Shown: piece by piece, positions 45,494-56,263 of the stretch
Layout: the number at the start of each line of letters is the position of its first letter
How positions within the stretch are numbered: the stretch's first letter is position 1
Assembly (NCBI RefSeq): GCF_006335125.1
Contig: NZ_VDMO01000008.1
Location: 124,001-188,000 of the forward strand
DNA length: 64,000 nucleotides
Reading direction: 5' to 3'
DNA from: Deinococcus radiopugnans ATCC 19172
GTDB taxonomy: Bacteria > Deinococcota > Deinococci > Deinococcales > Deinococcaceae
Made by a program: the position numbers and the translations under genes
The notes under the pieces: model-generated
What the model was told of the DNA's origin: nothing
The model's database searches: none
What the model saw: only the letters and a program-made list of their open reading frames with translations

Positions 45494-47023
45494 ATGACCC
45501 ACGATCGTTCCGGTCTTGACCCTGAAGTCCTGATTGCGGGCGCTGGCCCCACCGGGCTGTTGCTGGCGCTGTGGTTGACCCGGCTGGGCGTGCGGGTGCA
45601 GGTGGTGGATCCCAAATCCGGTCCCACCACCGAGACGCGCGCCATTGCCGTGCAGGCGCGGACGCTGGAGTTCTACGATCAGCTGGGCCTGGGGCGCGAG
45701 GCGCTGTCGCGGGGGCGACACGCGGCGGGACTGCGCCTGTGGACGCGGGGACGGGCGCGGGCGGGCGTCGATCTGCGCAGTGCGGGCGCGGGCCTGACCG
45801 CCCATCCCGACATCTTCATCCTGACCCAGGATCAGAATGAGGCCCTGTTGCTCGGACAGCTTGAGGCGCTGGGCGGCGGCGTGGAATGGGGGACTGCCCT
45901 CACGGGTCTGACCCAGGACGTGGGCGGCGTCACGGCCACGCTGGAGGGAGGAGGGGAGATCAGGACTTTGCGGACAGCGTATCTGGCGGGCTGCGACGGT
46001 GCAGGGAGCGTGGTGCGCCGCAGCCTGGGCGTGCCCCTGTCGGGCGGCACCTACCCGCAGCGGTTTTATGTGGCCGACGTGAGCGCCAGCGGCCCACTGA
46101 GCGGGGACCGCGTCAACGTGTCGCTGGACGACGATCAGTTTCTAGCCCTTTTTCCCATGCCAGGGCTGGACCGCTGGCGTGTCGTGGGACAGGTGCCAGC
46201 AGAGCTGGGCGAGGCCGTCACTTTCGAGACGGTGCGTCCCCAGATCGACTCGCAGCGCGTCGCGCAGGTTTCAGCCGTGCAATGGTTTTCCACCTACCGC
46301 GTGCATCACCGGGTGGCCGATTCGTTTCAGGTGGGCCGGGCCTTTCTGCTGGGCGACGCCGCACACGTTCACAGTCCGGTGGGCGGGCAGGGCATGAACA
46401 CCGGGCTGGGGGACGCCGCCAATCTGGTGTGGAAACTGGCGCAGACGCTCTGTGGGGCGGCCCCTGGGCTGTTGGCCACCTACGGCCCGGAGCGTCGGCC
46501 CTTCGCCGTGTCGCTGGTGAACACCACGGACCGCGTCTTCAGCGGTGTGGTCGATCCCTCACCGCTGGCCCGCGTGGTCCGCACGCGCGTGATCCCGGCG
46601 TTGTTGGGGCTGTTCAGCCGTCCGGCAGCGGTCCGGCGCTGGGCGTTCGGGCGGCTCTCGCAACTCCTGATTCACTATCCTCACAGTCCGCTGAGCGTGG
46701 GCCGCGCGGGCCGGGTGCGGGGCGGGGACCGCCTGCCATGGGTGCCGCTGGCGGGGGGCAGCAACCTCGGTGCCCTTCAATCACTGCGCTGGCAAGTTCA
46801 CGTCTACGGCACGCCGTCGCCGGACCTGCTGACGTGGTGCGCCGTGCGGGAGCTGCCGCTGCATGCCTTCGCCTTCACGGCGGCAGCACGACGCGCCGGA
46901 CTGGTCCGGAACGCGTGCTGTCTGGTGCGCCCGGACGGGTATGTGGGGCTGGCCCTGTCCCGTTTCAACCTGCAGGAGGCTGAAGCCTACGCGGCCCGCT
47001 GGCTGCCTGCCTCGGGGGGTTAG
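45494..47023 (+). CDS. FAD-dependent aromatic-ring monooxygenase (PheA/TfdB family)
   Basis: The 509-aa flavoprotein has the GxGxxG dinucleotide motif (LIAGAGPTGLLLALWL), the DG motif (LAGCDGAGSVVRRSL) and the GD motif (FLLGDAAHVHSPVGGQGMNTGLGDA) of group A hydroxylases, which use NAD(P)H and oxygen to hydroxylate aromatic substrates. A thioredoxin-like C-terminal domain is plausible. The ribosome site GGAGG is eight bases before the ATG. Its end overlaps the convergent ferredoxin gene by four bases. The substrate is unknown. Confidence 0.92.
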   Translation: MTHDRSGLDPEVLIAGAGPTGLLLALWLTRLGVRVQVVDPKSGPTTETRAIAVQARTLEFYDQLGLGREALSRGRHAAGLRLWTRGRARAGVDLRSAGAGLTAHPDIFILTQDQNEALLLGQLEALGGGVEWGTALTGLTQDVGGVTATLEGGGEIRTLRTAYLAGCDGAGSVVRRSLGVPLSGGTYPQRFYVADVSASGPLSGDRVNVSLDDDQFLALFPMPGLDRWRVVGQVPAELGEAVTFETVRPQIDSQRVAQVSAVQWFSTYRVHHRVADSFQVGRAFLLGDAAHVHSPVGGQGMNTGLGDAANLVWKLAQTLCGAAPGLLATYGPERRPFAVSLVNTTDRVFSGVVDPSPLARVVRTRVIPALLGLFSRPAAVRRWAFGRLSQLLIHYPHSPLSVGRAGRVRGGDRLPWVPLAGGSNLGALQSLRWQVHVYGTPSPDLLTWCAVRELPLHAFAFTAAARRAGLVRNACCLVRPDGYVGLALSRFNLQEAEAYAARWLPASGG

Positions 47024-47427
47024 CCCTCGGTCGAGGCGCCGGGGCGGGTGGTCCAGCGGGGCTCCGGCTCGATGGTCGCGGCGGGGGCCTTGCCCGGTTC
47101 CAGGCCGGTGCTGGAGGCGGTCTGCAGCGGCGTGAGCCGCATGCCCGGCGCGCACTCGATCTGGCAGGACAGCCGGGCCTGGCCCAGCAGTTCCTTCTCG
47201 GTCAGCTTGTCGTACTCGGCCAGCGTCATGGCGTCGGGTTCGCCCTCCTGAAACGACACGCGGCAGGTGGTGCACCGGGCCACGCCGCCGCAGCGGTGCA
47301 GGATGTCCACGCCGCCGCGTTCCAGCGCCAGCACCAGCCGCTCGCCCGTGTGCGCCGTGATCTCGCCGAAGCCTTCAACCTGAAGCGTGATGGTCTGGCT
47401 GGTGGTCTGGGGGTTGGTCTGGGTCAT
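47020..47427 (-). CDS. 2Fe-2S ferredoxin
   Basis: The 135-aa protein has a plant-type ferredoxin fold with the cluster ligands in HRCGGVARCTTCRVSF and a distal LSCQIEC (C-x5-C-x2-C ... C). It carries electrons in the cytoplasm. A proline/threonine-rich C-terminal extension follows. ATG 47427 has CATGCT seven bases upstream. It faces the FAD monooxygenase gene, but whether they interact is unknown. Confidence 0.9.
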   Translation of the reverse strand: MTQTNPQTTSQTITLQVEGFGEITAHTGERLVLALERGGVDILHRCGGVARCTTCRVSFQEGEPDAMTLAEYDKLTEKELLGQARLSCQIECAPGMRLTPLQTASSTGLEPGKAPAATIEPEPRWTTRPGASTEG

Positions 47428-47674
47428 GGCCGACAGCATGGCACGGGTGGGCCGCAAAGGATTGCCGCTTGACCGGCCCCGGCCCTGGCCTGTAGCGTAC
47501 GGCCCATGAGCGAGCAGACGATCCCCCACACGCAGCGGCCCAGCGGCCTGCGGCGTGTCGGTGCGGGCCTGCCCGTGCTCCCGCCGCCCTCCGGGGTGTA
47601 AAGACGCCAGTGTTGCCGGCTGCGTCCCCATGACGCCTGACCCGCCGTTTTTACATTTTTGAAGGGAGAAAAAG

Positions 47675-49432
47675 ATGCGCCTGTCACAAGGTTCGTTCGT
47701 CACGCGGCGCGAAACGCCGTCGGAGGCAGACACGCGCGGCACGGAAATGCTGCTGCGCGCCGGCTTCATCCGCCAGATCGGCAGCGGCCTGTACGCCACG
47801 CTGCCCCTGATGACCCGCGTGCTGCACAGGCTGGAAGCATTGATCCGCCAGGAACTGAGCGGCGCGGCGCAGGAGATCAGCCTGCCGCTGCTGCAACCCG
47901 CCGCGCTGTGGCGGCAGTCCGGGCGCTGGGCCGCCTACACCCAGGCGGACCAGTTGATGTTCGCGGTGACCGACCGGGGCGGGCGCGAGCTGGCGCTGGC
48001 CCCCACCCACGAGGAGGTCGCCGTGGCCGTGGCCCGCGAACTGGTCGGCAGCTACCGCGATCTGCCCCTGAGCGTATACCAGATCGGGCGCAAGTTCCGC
48101 GACGAGTTGCGGCCCCGCGCCGGGCTGCTCAGGACGCGCGAATTCGTGATGAAGGACGGGTACAGTTTTCACGCCACGCCCGAGGATCTGGCCCGGACCT
48201 TCGAGGTCATGGGCGCCGCCTACGCCCGCATCCTGACCCGGCTGGGCGCGGACTGGCGCGCGGCGCAGGCCGACAGTGGATTGATCGGCGGGGCCGAGAG
48301 CCGCGAGTACCTGCTGCTCTCGGCCGTGGGCGAGGACACGCTGCTGTTCACCGCCGACGGCCGGTACGCCGCCAACGCGGAGCGGGCCGTGTCGCGTGCC
48401 CACCTCGCTCCGGCCAGCCCGTTCGGGAGCTTTGAACGCCGCCACACGCCCGGCACGCCTACGGTGGTGAGCGCCTGCGCCGCGCTGGGCTGCGAGGCCA
48501 GCCAGATGGTCAAGAACGTACTGTACGAGGCGGCGTTTCTCAATGGCGGTCAGTCCTCCACCCAACCCGTGCTGATCAGCCTGCGCGGCGATCACAGTGT
48601 CAATCCGGTCAAGCTGTGGAATGCCGTGTCGGCGCGGGTGGAGGGCACGCTGTCCGCGCTGGAGGTGGCCGACACGGAACGGTGGGCCGCCGGTCTGCCG
48701 CTGGGCTTCATCGCCCCTGATCTGCCGGACAGCCCAGAACGGTCCTTTCTACGCCTGTGCGACGAGGCAGCGGCGCAATCCAGGCATTTTGCCACTGGCG
48801 CCAACGAGACTGACTGGCACGTGGTGGGCGCGAACTGGGGCGAGCAGTACCCGCTGCCGGTCGTTGCGGACCTGCGGCAGGCAGCGGCGGGCGAGGCGTC
48901 GCTGCACGATCCGGCCCAGCCGCTGCTCTCGGCGCGCGGCACCGAGGTAGGCCACATCTTCCAGCTGGGCACGCGCTATACGGGGGCGCTGGGCATGACC
49001 TTCACGGCGGCGGACGGAAAGACGCAGACGCCCACGATGGGCTGCTACGGCCTGGGCGTGACCCGGCTGGCGGCGGCACTGGCCGAGCAGTTCGCCGACG
49101 AACGCGGTCTGGTGTGGCCCGCCGTCATCGCCCCGCACGAGGTCCTCCTGACCGTGGTGGACCTGAAGGACGCCGCACAGGTGGAGGCGGCCGAAACGCT
49201 GTATGCGGCGTTTCGGGCCGCCGGCATTGACGCGCTGCTGGATGACCGCCCCCTGCGGGCCGGCGTCAAATTCGCCGACGCCGATCTGACGGGCATTCCC
49301 TGGCGGGTGACGCTGGGGCGCGGGGTCAGCAGGGGGCAGGCGGAAGTCCGGGAGCGGCGCAGTGGAGAGGTCCGGGAGACCGCGCTGGACGCAGTGGTCG
49401 TCCACCTGCGGGACCAGCTGAACGGGGCGTAG
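47675..49432 (+). CDS. proS: Prolyl-tRNA synthetase, bacterial type with insertion domain
   Basis: The 585-aa class II enzyme has motif 1 (GFIRQIGSGLYATLPL), motif 2 (YRDLPLSVYQIGRKFRDE...RTREFVMKDGYSF), motif 3 (TMGCYGLGVTRLAAAL) and a C-terminal anticodon-binding domain. Between motifs 2 and 3 is a ~180-residue insertion (INS) domain of YbaK type (SQMVKNVLYEAAF, RGDHSVNPVKLWN) that edits Ala-tRNA. This is the bacterial architecture; Thermus has the eukaryote-like enzyme, so its use here is notable. AAGGGAG before the ATG supports the start. Confidence 0.95.
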   Translation: MRLSQGSFVTRRETPSEADTRGTEMLLRAGFIRQIGSGLYATLPLMTRVLHRLEALIRQELSGAAQEISLPLLQPAALWRQSGRWAAYTQADQLMFAVTDRGGRELALAPTHEEVAVAVARELVGSYRDLPLSVYQIGRKFRDELRPRAGLLRTREFVMKDGYSFHATPEDLARTFEVMGAAYARILTRLGADWRAAQADSGLIGGAESREYLLLSAVGEDTLLFTADGRYAANAERAVSRAHLAPASPFGSFERRHTPGTPTVVSACAALGCEASQMVKNVLYEAAFLNGGQSSTQPVLISLRGDHSVNPVKLWNAVSARVEGTLSALEVADTERWAAGLPLGFIAPDLPDSPERSFLRLCDEAAAQSRHFATGANETDWHVVGANWGEQYPLPVVADLRQAAAGEASLHDPAQPLLSARGTEVGHIFQLGTRYTGALGMTFTAADGKTQTPTMGCYGLGVTRLAAALAEQFADERGLVWPAVIAPHEVLLTVVDLKDAAQVEAAETLYAAFRAAGIDALLDDRPLRAGVKFADADLTGIPWRVTLGRGVSRGQAEVRERRSGEVRETALDAVVVHLRDQLNGA

Positions 49433-49441
49433 GCCCCTGGG

Positions 49442-50563
49442 TCACGAGGCCAGGACCGCCGGCAGCGCCGCGTAACCGTGGACGACGACCCGGTCCCGGC
49501 CCGAAGACTTGGCCGCATACAGCGCAGCGTCGGCGCGGGCCAGCAGGCCGTTGAAATCCTCGCCCGCCCGGACGCTGCTCACGCCGATGCTGACCGTCAC
49601 CTGCAGTCCATGCGGCCAGGGCCAGGCGCGGAACTCGGCCAGCAGTTGCTCGGCCCGTTCCGCAGCCCGCCGCTGCGCCGTGCCCGGCAGCACCACGATG
49701 AACTCCTCGCCCCCCCAGCGGCCCACCGTGGGCGGCGGCGCACCCGCGTCGGCCGCGCAGTTGCGCAGCACCTCGCCTGCCGCCGCAAGCACCTCGTCGC
49801 CCACGCCGTGGCCGTGCCTGTCGTTGATGCGCTTGAAATGGTCCAGATCGACCAGCAGGATGGCGCCGGGCTGTCCGGGGGCCGCGTCCCTGAGCAGCGC
49901 GTCCACCGCCGGATATACCGCGTGGCGGTTGGGCAGGCGGGTCAGGGGATCGGTGAAGGCCAGCTGGCGCAGCAGTTCCTGGGTCTTGGTCTGGGTGGCG
50001 TACTGGGCGCGGAACCACGACAGGCCCCACACCAGCAGGAATACCAGCAGGGCATTGAGCTGCACCCGCACCAGGCCGGAGACCGACGGCGCGGTGTAGG
50101 TGGCGGGCAGCAGCCACGGCAGCAGCAGGCTTACGGGCAGGTACGTCAGGTTGAACGCGGCGGCCCGGGCCGGCGTCAGGGCCAGGAACGCCAGCACGCT
50201 CACGCCCGTCACCGCCCAGTACGGCCCGCTGTTGGGGTAGGCCCCCGGCAGCGTGGGGGCGGTCAGGCTGACCAGCACGATGTGCGCGGTGCTGGCGGCG
50301 GCCAGAACGCCGATGGCGGTCAGTTCGACGACAACCAGCGCCCGGCCCGACAGCAGCCACCACAGAATCGGCACGCCCATAACCAGCAGCGCCGGGGCCA
50401 CGTACTGCAGGTACGGTTCGGGCAGATTCAGCACGCGCTGCAGCACCCAACCAAACAGCAGCAGCACCATGCCGCAGCCCAGCGTGCCGATGTACAGCCG
50501 CCGCCGCACCGCCTCCCCGTAGGGATCGAGGCTCGGCAGGTGCAGATTGGCTTCCAGGCTCAT
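49442..50563 (-). CDS. Membrane-anchored GGDEF diguanylate cyclase
   Basis: The 373-aa protein has about six transmembrane segments in its first 190 residues, then a GGDEF domain with LTRLPNRHAVYPAVDALL, LVDLDHFKRINDRHGHGVGD and the active loop RWGGEEFIVVLPG (GGEEF, catalytically competent in many proteins). An I-site is not clear. ATG 50563 has TACGCT six bases upstream. It converges on proS with a 9-bp gap. The membrane part probably senses an unknown signal. Confidence 0.92.
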   Translation of the reverse strand: MSLEANLHLPSLDPYGEAVRRRLYIGTLGCGMVLLLFGWVLQRVLNLPEPYLQYVAPALLVMGVPILWWLLSGRALVVVELTAIGVLAAASTAHIVLVSLTAPTLPGAYPNSGPYWAVTGVSVLAFLALTPARAAAFNLTYLPVSLLLPWLLPATYTAPSVSGLVRVQLNALLVFLLVWGLSWFRAQYATQTKTQELLRQLAFTDPLTRLPNRHAVYPAVDALLRDAAPGQPGAILLVDLDHFKRINDRHGHGVGDEVLAAAGEVLRNCAADAGAPPPTVGRWGGEEFIVVLPGTAQRRAAERAEQLLAEFRAWPWPHGLQVTVSIGVSSVRAGEDFNGLLARADAALYAAKSSGRDRVVVHGYAALPAVLAS

Positions 50564-50700
50564 GCCGTCAGCGTATCCAGCCCACTCTTGCCCGGCCCTG
50601 ACAGACCGGCCTTTGAAGTGCGCGGCCCCGGCGCAGTGCGGCCCGCCCAGATTCGCCGCAGCCCACTGAACCTCATCGCCCTATCCTGCAGACTTGGACC

Positions 50701-51366
50701 ATGAGATCGCCGCCGCCGCCCGCCCGTCGTCCCCAGGCGCCCCGGTCCCGGCCCGCACCGGGACCGTCGCCCCTTGCACCGGGCAGGCCGCAGATCGGCC
50801 CTGCGCTGTGGGTCACCGCTGGGCTGATCGCCGCCGTCTGGTTACAGGAGATCGTCGATCTGCTGGGCTTCGGCGGGGGGCTGGATGTGTACGGCATCGA
50901 ACCCCGGACCCCGGGCACCTTCTGGCATGTGCTGACCGCGCCGTTCCTGCACTACGGCTTTCCGCACCTGATCGCCAACACCGTCCCGCTGGCGGTGCTG
51001 GCCTTCATGAGCGCGGTGCGCGGTGTGGGGCGGTTTCTGGCGGTCACGCTGGTGGTGGCGGTGGTGGGCGGCGGGCTGGTGTGGCTGCTGGGGCGCGGCG
51101 GCAGCGTGCATCTGGGGGCCAGCGAACTGATCTTCGGCTACCTGGCCTACCTGCTGGGCGTGGGCTGGTGGGAGCGCACCCCCGCCGCGATTGGCGTGGC
51201 CGTGGTGGCGGCTGTGCTGTACGGCGGCATCCTGTGGGGCGTGCTGCCCGGCAATCCCGCGGTGTCGTGGGAGGCGCACCTGTTCGGCTTTCTGGCCGGG
51301 TTGCTGGCGGCGGCGCTGCTGCACGGGCGCAGGCCAGGGAAGATGACTGGGGGGAAAAGAGGGTGA
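50701..51366 (+). CDS. Rhomboid-family intramembrane serine protease
   Basis: The 221-aa protein has a Pro-rich cytoplasmic N-terminus and about six helices. The rhomboid catalytic dyad is present as Ser in [15 protein letters not shown] (the canonical GxSG is GASE here) and His in [14 protein letters not shown], with [11 protein letters not shown] before. Substitution of the last Gly by Glu is tolerated in a rhomboid subfamily. It cleaves substrates inside the membrane; targets unknown. TATCCT lies 13 bases before the ATG. Confidence 0.85.
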   Translation: MRSPPPPARRPQAPRSRPAPGPSPLAPGRPQIGPALWVTAGLIAAVWLQEIVDLLGFGGGLDVYGIEPRTPGTFWHVLTAPFLHYGFPHLIANTVPLAVLAFMSAVRGVGRFLAVTLVVAVVGGGLVWLLGRGGSVHLGASELIFGYLAYLLGVGWWERTPAAIGVAVVAAVLYGGILWGVLPGNPAVSWEAHLFGFLAGLLAAALLHGRRPGKMTGGKRG

Positions 51367-51376
51367 GCTTCTCGCC

Positions 51377-51994
51377 TCACCACTCGCCCAGCGTGACCAG
51401 TCCATCCGGCGTTTCCAGGACGGCGCGCAGTTCGGCCTGCGGGGCCTCGTAGACTTCCACCTCGCCCCTGAAGTTCAGGGTGTCCAGCACGGCGCGCAGG
51501 GTGTCGGGCTGTGGCGTACCCAGACGCAACCGGCCCAGGCGCACGCCCATGTCGGTCAGGCGGGTGGGGGGCGGCGGCGTGTGCCACTGAATGCGCGATG
51601 GAGCGACGCCGTCCATGGGCAGCCCGCCGTTCTCGGGCACGGTCAGAGCCCAGCGGTTGTCGCCGCGCGTGAGTTCCAGCACCTCCGGGCCAGGCTCCAG
51701 CTTCTCGACTGCCGCCACCCAGTGGATCAGCGCGGGACCGTCTTGCAGCCGTTCGTGCATCTCCGGCGTGTCCAGCCCGAACCAGCGGGGGCGGTCCGGG
51801 GCGGGGGCGTCTGGGTCAATGGCGATGACCTCCAGGTAGCCGTCCGGCCCCAGCGACAGCAGCGCGTTGTGCGTGCCGAAGTGGTCGTGCTGGCCGCCGT
51901 CCTGCATGGGCACGCCCAGACGGCCTTCGAGCCAAGCGCGGCCATCTTCGAGGGTGCGGGCGGCAATGACCAGATGATCCAGGGTGGCGGGCAT
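51377..51994 (-). CDS. Glyoxalase-like (VOC) domain protein
   Basis: The 205-aa protein begins [21 protein letters not shown], a pattern typical of glyoxalase-like/VOC proteins, and continues [23 protein letters not shown]. Likely metal ligands are His and Glu residues of the two beta-alpha-beta units. The reaction is unknown. ATG 51994 has TATGCT six bases upstream. Frames extending to 52456 cross a terminator and are not coding. Confidence 0.86.
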   Translation of the reverse strand: MPATLDHLVIAARTLEDGRAWLEGRLGVPMQDGGQHDHFGTHNALLSLGPDGYLEVIAIDPDAPAPDRPRWFGLDTPEMHERLQDGPALIHWVAAVEKLEPGPEVLELTRGDNRWALTVPENGGLPMDGVAPSRIQWHTPPPPTRLTDMGVRLGRLRLGTPQPDTLRAVLDTLNFRGEVEVYEAPQAELRAVLETPDGLVTLGEW

Positions 51995-52062
51995 CCATGC
52001 AGCATACGCAAATCGTGATGGTCCGCCTTGCAGGGTCCTGTGGCCGGCGCGCACGCTGGGGC

Positions 52063-52248
52063 ATGAATCTGCGCCGCTGGCTTGCTGGGGTGTTTCGCCG
52101 GGACACGCGGGGGCCGATTCCACCGCGTGACGATCAGGATGATGGCATCGGCGTGCTGGTCCCCGCCGGGCCACGTCCGCTGCGGGGCGGGGCGCACGCG
52201 AAGCCGCCCGTGCCCGAGAAGGAGCGGCAGGACAGGCCACGCCGATAA
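52063..52248 (+). CDS. Small basic protein, unknown function
   Basis: The 61-aa frame starts [20 protein letters not shown] and ends [13 protein letters not shown]; no transmembrane helix or motif. A CACGCT hexamer six bases before the ATG would give a leaderless transcript, and a strong terminator (52266-52288) follows the stop, which together support a real gene. No family recognised. Confidence 0.45.
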   Translation: MNLRRWLAGVFRRDTRGPIPPRDDQDDGIGVLVPAGPRPLRGGAHAKPPVPEKERQDRPRR

Positions 52249-52265
52249 CCCTGACAGGAAGCAGG

Positions 52266-52288
52266 CCCGCCGTTTCTGGCGGGTTTTT
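52266..52288 (+). terminator. Terminator after the small protein gene
   Basis: CCCGCC-GTTTCT-GGCGGG followed by five T; 17 bases after the stop at 52248. Confidence 0.85.
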
Positions 52289-52458
52289 CATGGATCGGTG
52301 GCCCGGCGCCAGCAGAACGCACGCGAAAATACGTCTGCCCCGCCCGGCACTCTCTATACTCGGCCCAAACACCGCCGTTTTCAGACCGGGTGGCCGCCAC
52401 AGGCCGCCGCCGTTCTTCTCATTTCCCCCTTCCCCTTTCTCTGCGCGGAGGCTCAACT

Positions 52459-54147
<1,689 letters not shown>

Positions 54148-54241
54148 ACGCCTGAATATGCCGGCGCTGCCTGCCATCTGGGGGCGGCGCTGCGTCATTC
54201 GGCGGATACCCGGCGCGGCGGGAACATGACACGCTGAGGCC

Positions 54242-55021
54242 ATGACCTTCCATGCCGTTCTGGATGAAGTGCTGACCGAGCTTCGGCAGGAGGACGGCGT
54301 GCAGGCCATCTTCCTGACCGGCAGCGTGGCCCGGGGTGAGGCAGACGAGTTCAGCGATCTGGATGTCAGCGTGCTGGTGGCATCCGAGACGTTCGTTCGC
54401 AACGAAGTCACTTACCGCAGTGGCGTGCTGCTCAGCGTGGAGCGCTCCACCGCCGCGCACCGCAGCCGGGCGTTTACGGAGCCGGAGACGGCGCTGTGGA
54501 ATCTGGTGTCGCTGCAAACCGGTGTGCCGTTGCATGATCGGCACGGCATTTTTGCCGACCTTCAAACTCAGGCACGGGCAGTGCGCTGGGCCGAGCTGGC
54601 GGCAAGGGCCGACGCGCGGGCCGCTGCGCTGCTGGCCGACAGCACCGAGGAACTGCACAAGGTGATGGGCGGTCTGAGTGCCGGTAACGACGCGAAGGTG
54701 GCCTACGCGTGCCTGGGCCTGACATTCTCGCTGGGTAAGGTGGCGCTGCTGGCCGCCGGAACGCCCTTACCCAGCGAGAATGTCTTCCTGACTTGGGCAC
54801 GTGACGCCTGGGCCGACGCTGAATGGCGAGAGGCTTACGGCGTGCTGGCCGGATTGGGCAGCGGTGATGTCCGGGCCAGGGGCCACGCCGCCCTGAGCGC
54901 CCACCGCCGCGCGGTGGCCCTGCTGCGCTGGACAGACGGCCCGGCACGCGAGCTGGCGCAGGCGGCGGCGGAGCGGGCAGCGGCCTTCCTGCCGCCCTCC
55001 CCGGCGGTGCCCACCACGTAG
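54242..55021 (+). CDS. Nucleotidyltransferase-domain protein
   Basis: The 259-aa protein has an N-terminal Pol-beta-type nucleotidyltransferase site: LTGSVARGEADEFSDLDVSVL (GS...DxD), and a helical second half. This resembles small-molecule or tRNA/drug-modifying transferases of the aminoglycoside adenylyltransferase type, but the substrate is unknown. ATG 54242 has CACGCT six bases upstream. It is followed after 10 bp by the esterase gene. Confidence 0.83.
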   Translation: MTFHAVLDEVLTELRQEDGVQAIFLTGSVARGEADEFSDLDVSVLVASETFVRNEVTYRSGVLLSVERSTAAHRSRAFTEPETALWNLVSLQTGVPLHDRHGIFADLQTQARAVRWAELAARADARAAALLADSTEELHKVMGGLSAGNDAKVAYACLGLTFSLGKVALLAAGTPLPSENVFLTWARDAWADAEWREAYGVLAGLGSGDVRARGHAALSAHRRAVALLRWTDGPARELAQAAAERAAAFLPPSPAVPTT

Positions 55022-55031
55022 AATCCTCCGC

Positions 55032-56039
55032 ATGGCCGTTTCCGTTTCCGGGCAAGATGTCACCTTCACGCCCCCACCCGGCGCCGTGGCCCTGGTGGGG
55101 GATTTCACCGACTGGCGCAAGCAGCCCCCCCTGCCCGTGACGGCGGGGCAGCCCCTCACGCTGAGGCTGCCGCGCGGCGCGTGGGTGGAATACGCGTGGC
55201 TGGACGCGGTGGGCGAGGCCTTCGCCGATCCCGACAACCCCCAGAAGTCCCTGAATCCGTGGTGGCCCTACCCACGCGCGGCGGTGGTGGGCGAGTACGC
55301 GCGTCATCCGCTGTGGCTGGCCCCGGAGGCCACCCGCAAGGGAACGGCCACGCGCCTGAGCTGGGAGGGGGGCATCTTTCCCGGCACCCGCCGCGCCATC
55401 GTGTACACGCCGCACGGCTACGAGGCCGGCACCGCCCTTCCGGTCTATTACGTGCAGGACGGCGTGGCCTTCTACCGCACCGGCAAGCTGGGCGACGTGA
55501 TGGACCGGGCGCTGGAGGCCGGACTGGCGACGGGCGCGGCCCTGGTCTTCGTGGAGCCCGGCGACCGCAGCGAGGAATATTACCTGAATGACCGCTACCT
55601 GGACTTTCTGACCGGGGAAGTGTTTCCCCGCGTGGAGGGCGAGCTGGTCACCGTCAGCGAGCGTGGCCTGTGGGGCGCGAGCCTGGGCGGGCTGATCTCG
55701 CTGCATCTGGGCAGCCGCCACCCCGAACTGTTCAGCCGCGTGGTCAGCCACAGCGGGGCGTTCATTGCCCGGCCCGGCGCACGGGACGCCTCGGGCGTGA
55801 TCGACACCACCGGGGCCGGGGAATGGCTGCTGGAGGAACTGCGGCAGGCTCCGCCCACGCACCTGAACACCAGTCTGGATACGGGGGCGCTGGAATGGCT
55901 GACCGGCCCCAACCGCCGCATAGCGGGTCTGTTTGCCGATCTGGCCCTCCCCCACCAGTACCGCGAATACCCCAGCGGCCACACCTGGGTGACTTGGCGC
56001 GAGGCGCTGCCAGAGGCGTTTCTGTACATGCAGGGCTGA
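55032..56039 (+). CDS. Fes-like esterase with N-terminal immunoglobulin-like domain
   Basis: The 335-aa protein begins with a CBM48-like early-set domain (GAVALVGDFTDWRKQPPL) and has an alpha/beta-hydrolase domain with nucleophile Ser in LWGASLGGLISLHLG, acidic residue downstream and His in PSGHTWVTWRE. This architecture is shared with enterochelin esterase and IroE-like enzymes, but also with other carbohydrate esterases. ATG 55032 has TAGAAT seven bases upstream. Its TGA stop is the left copy of the duplicated target of the mobile element that follows. Confidence 0.85.
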   Translation: MAVSVSGQDVTFTPPPGAVALVGDFTDWRKQPPLPVTAGQPLTLRLPRGAWVEYAWLDAVGEAFADPDNPQKSLNPWWPYPRAAVVGEYARHPLWLAPEATRKGTATRLSWEGGIFPGTRRAIVYTPHGYEAGTALPVYYVQDGVAFYRTGKLGDVMDRALEAGLATGAALVFVEPGDRSEEYYLNDRYLDFLTGEVFPRVEGELVTVSERGLWGASLGGLISLHLGSRHPELFSRVVSHSGAFIARPGARDASGVIDTTGAGEWLLEELRQAPPTHLNTSLDTGALEWLTGPNRRIAGLFADLALPHQYREYPSGHTWVTWREALPEAFLYMQG

Positions 56040-56212
56040 AATGGACTCCGATTGAAAGGGGTTGAAAACACCTGGAAATCCGAGTGAGAGGAGCAGCGTC
56101 TTCATGGGCGTCTGTTCGCGACGACAGCGAGCAGGAGAAAAACGGGTTCCGGACGTGGAGTGTGGACATCGGAGCTGTCCCGATTTCTATCGCGTTACAA
56201 ACGGAATCCGTA
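56040..56212 (+). mobile_element. MITE-like element, copy 3 (173 bp), TGA target duplication
   Basis: Starts AATGGACTCCGATTGAAAGG and ends ACAAACGGAATCCGTA. The left terminus has two changes from the other copies. TGA flanks both sides (56037-56039, the esterase stop codon, and 56213-56215). It keeps the AGG-GTT/AACACCT hairpin and the GGACGTGGAGTGTGG inner segment of copy 1, but the second stem has decayed. Non-coding. Confidence 0.82.
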
Positions 56213-56263
56213 TGAGCCTTCCTCACCACCACCCGTGCCACAGACGGCATAGTCGCCCCATTC

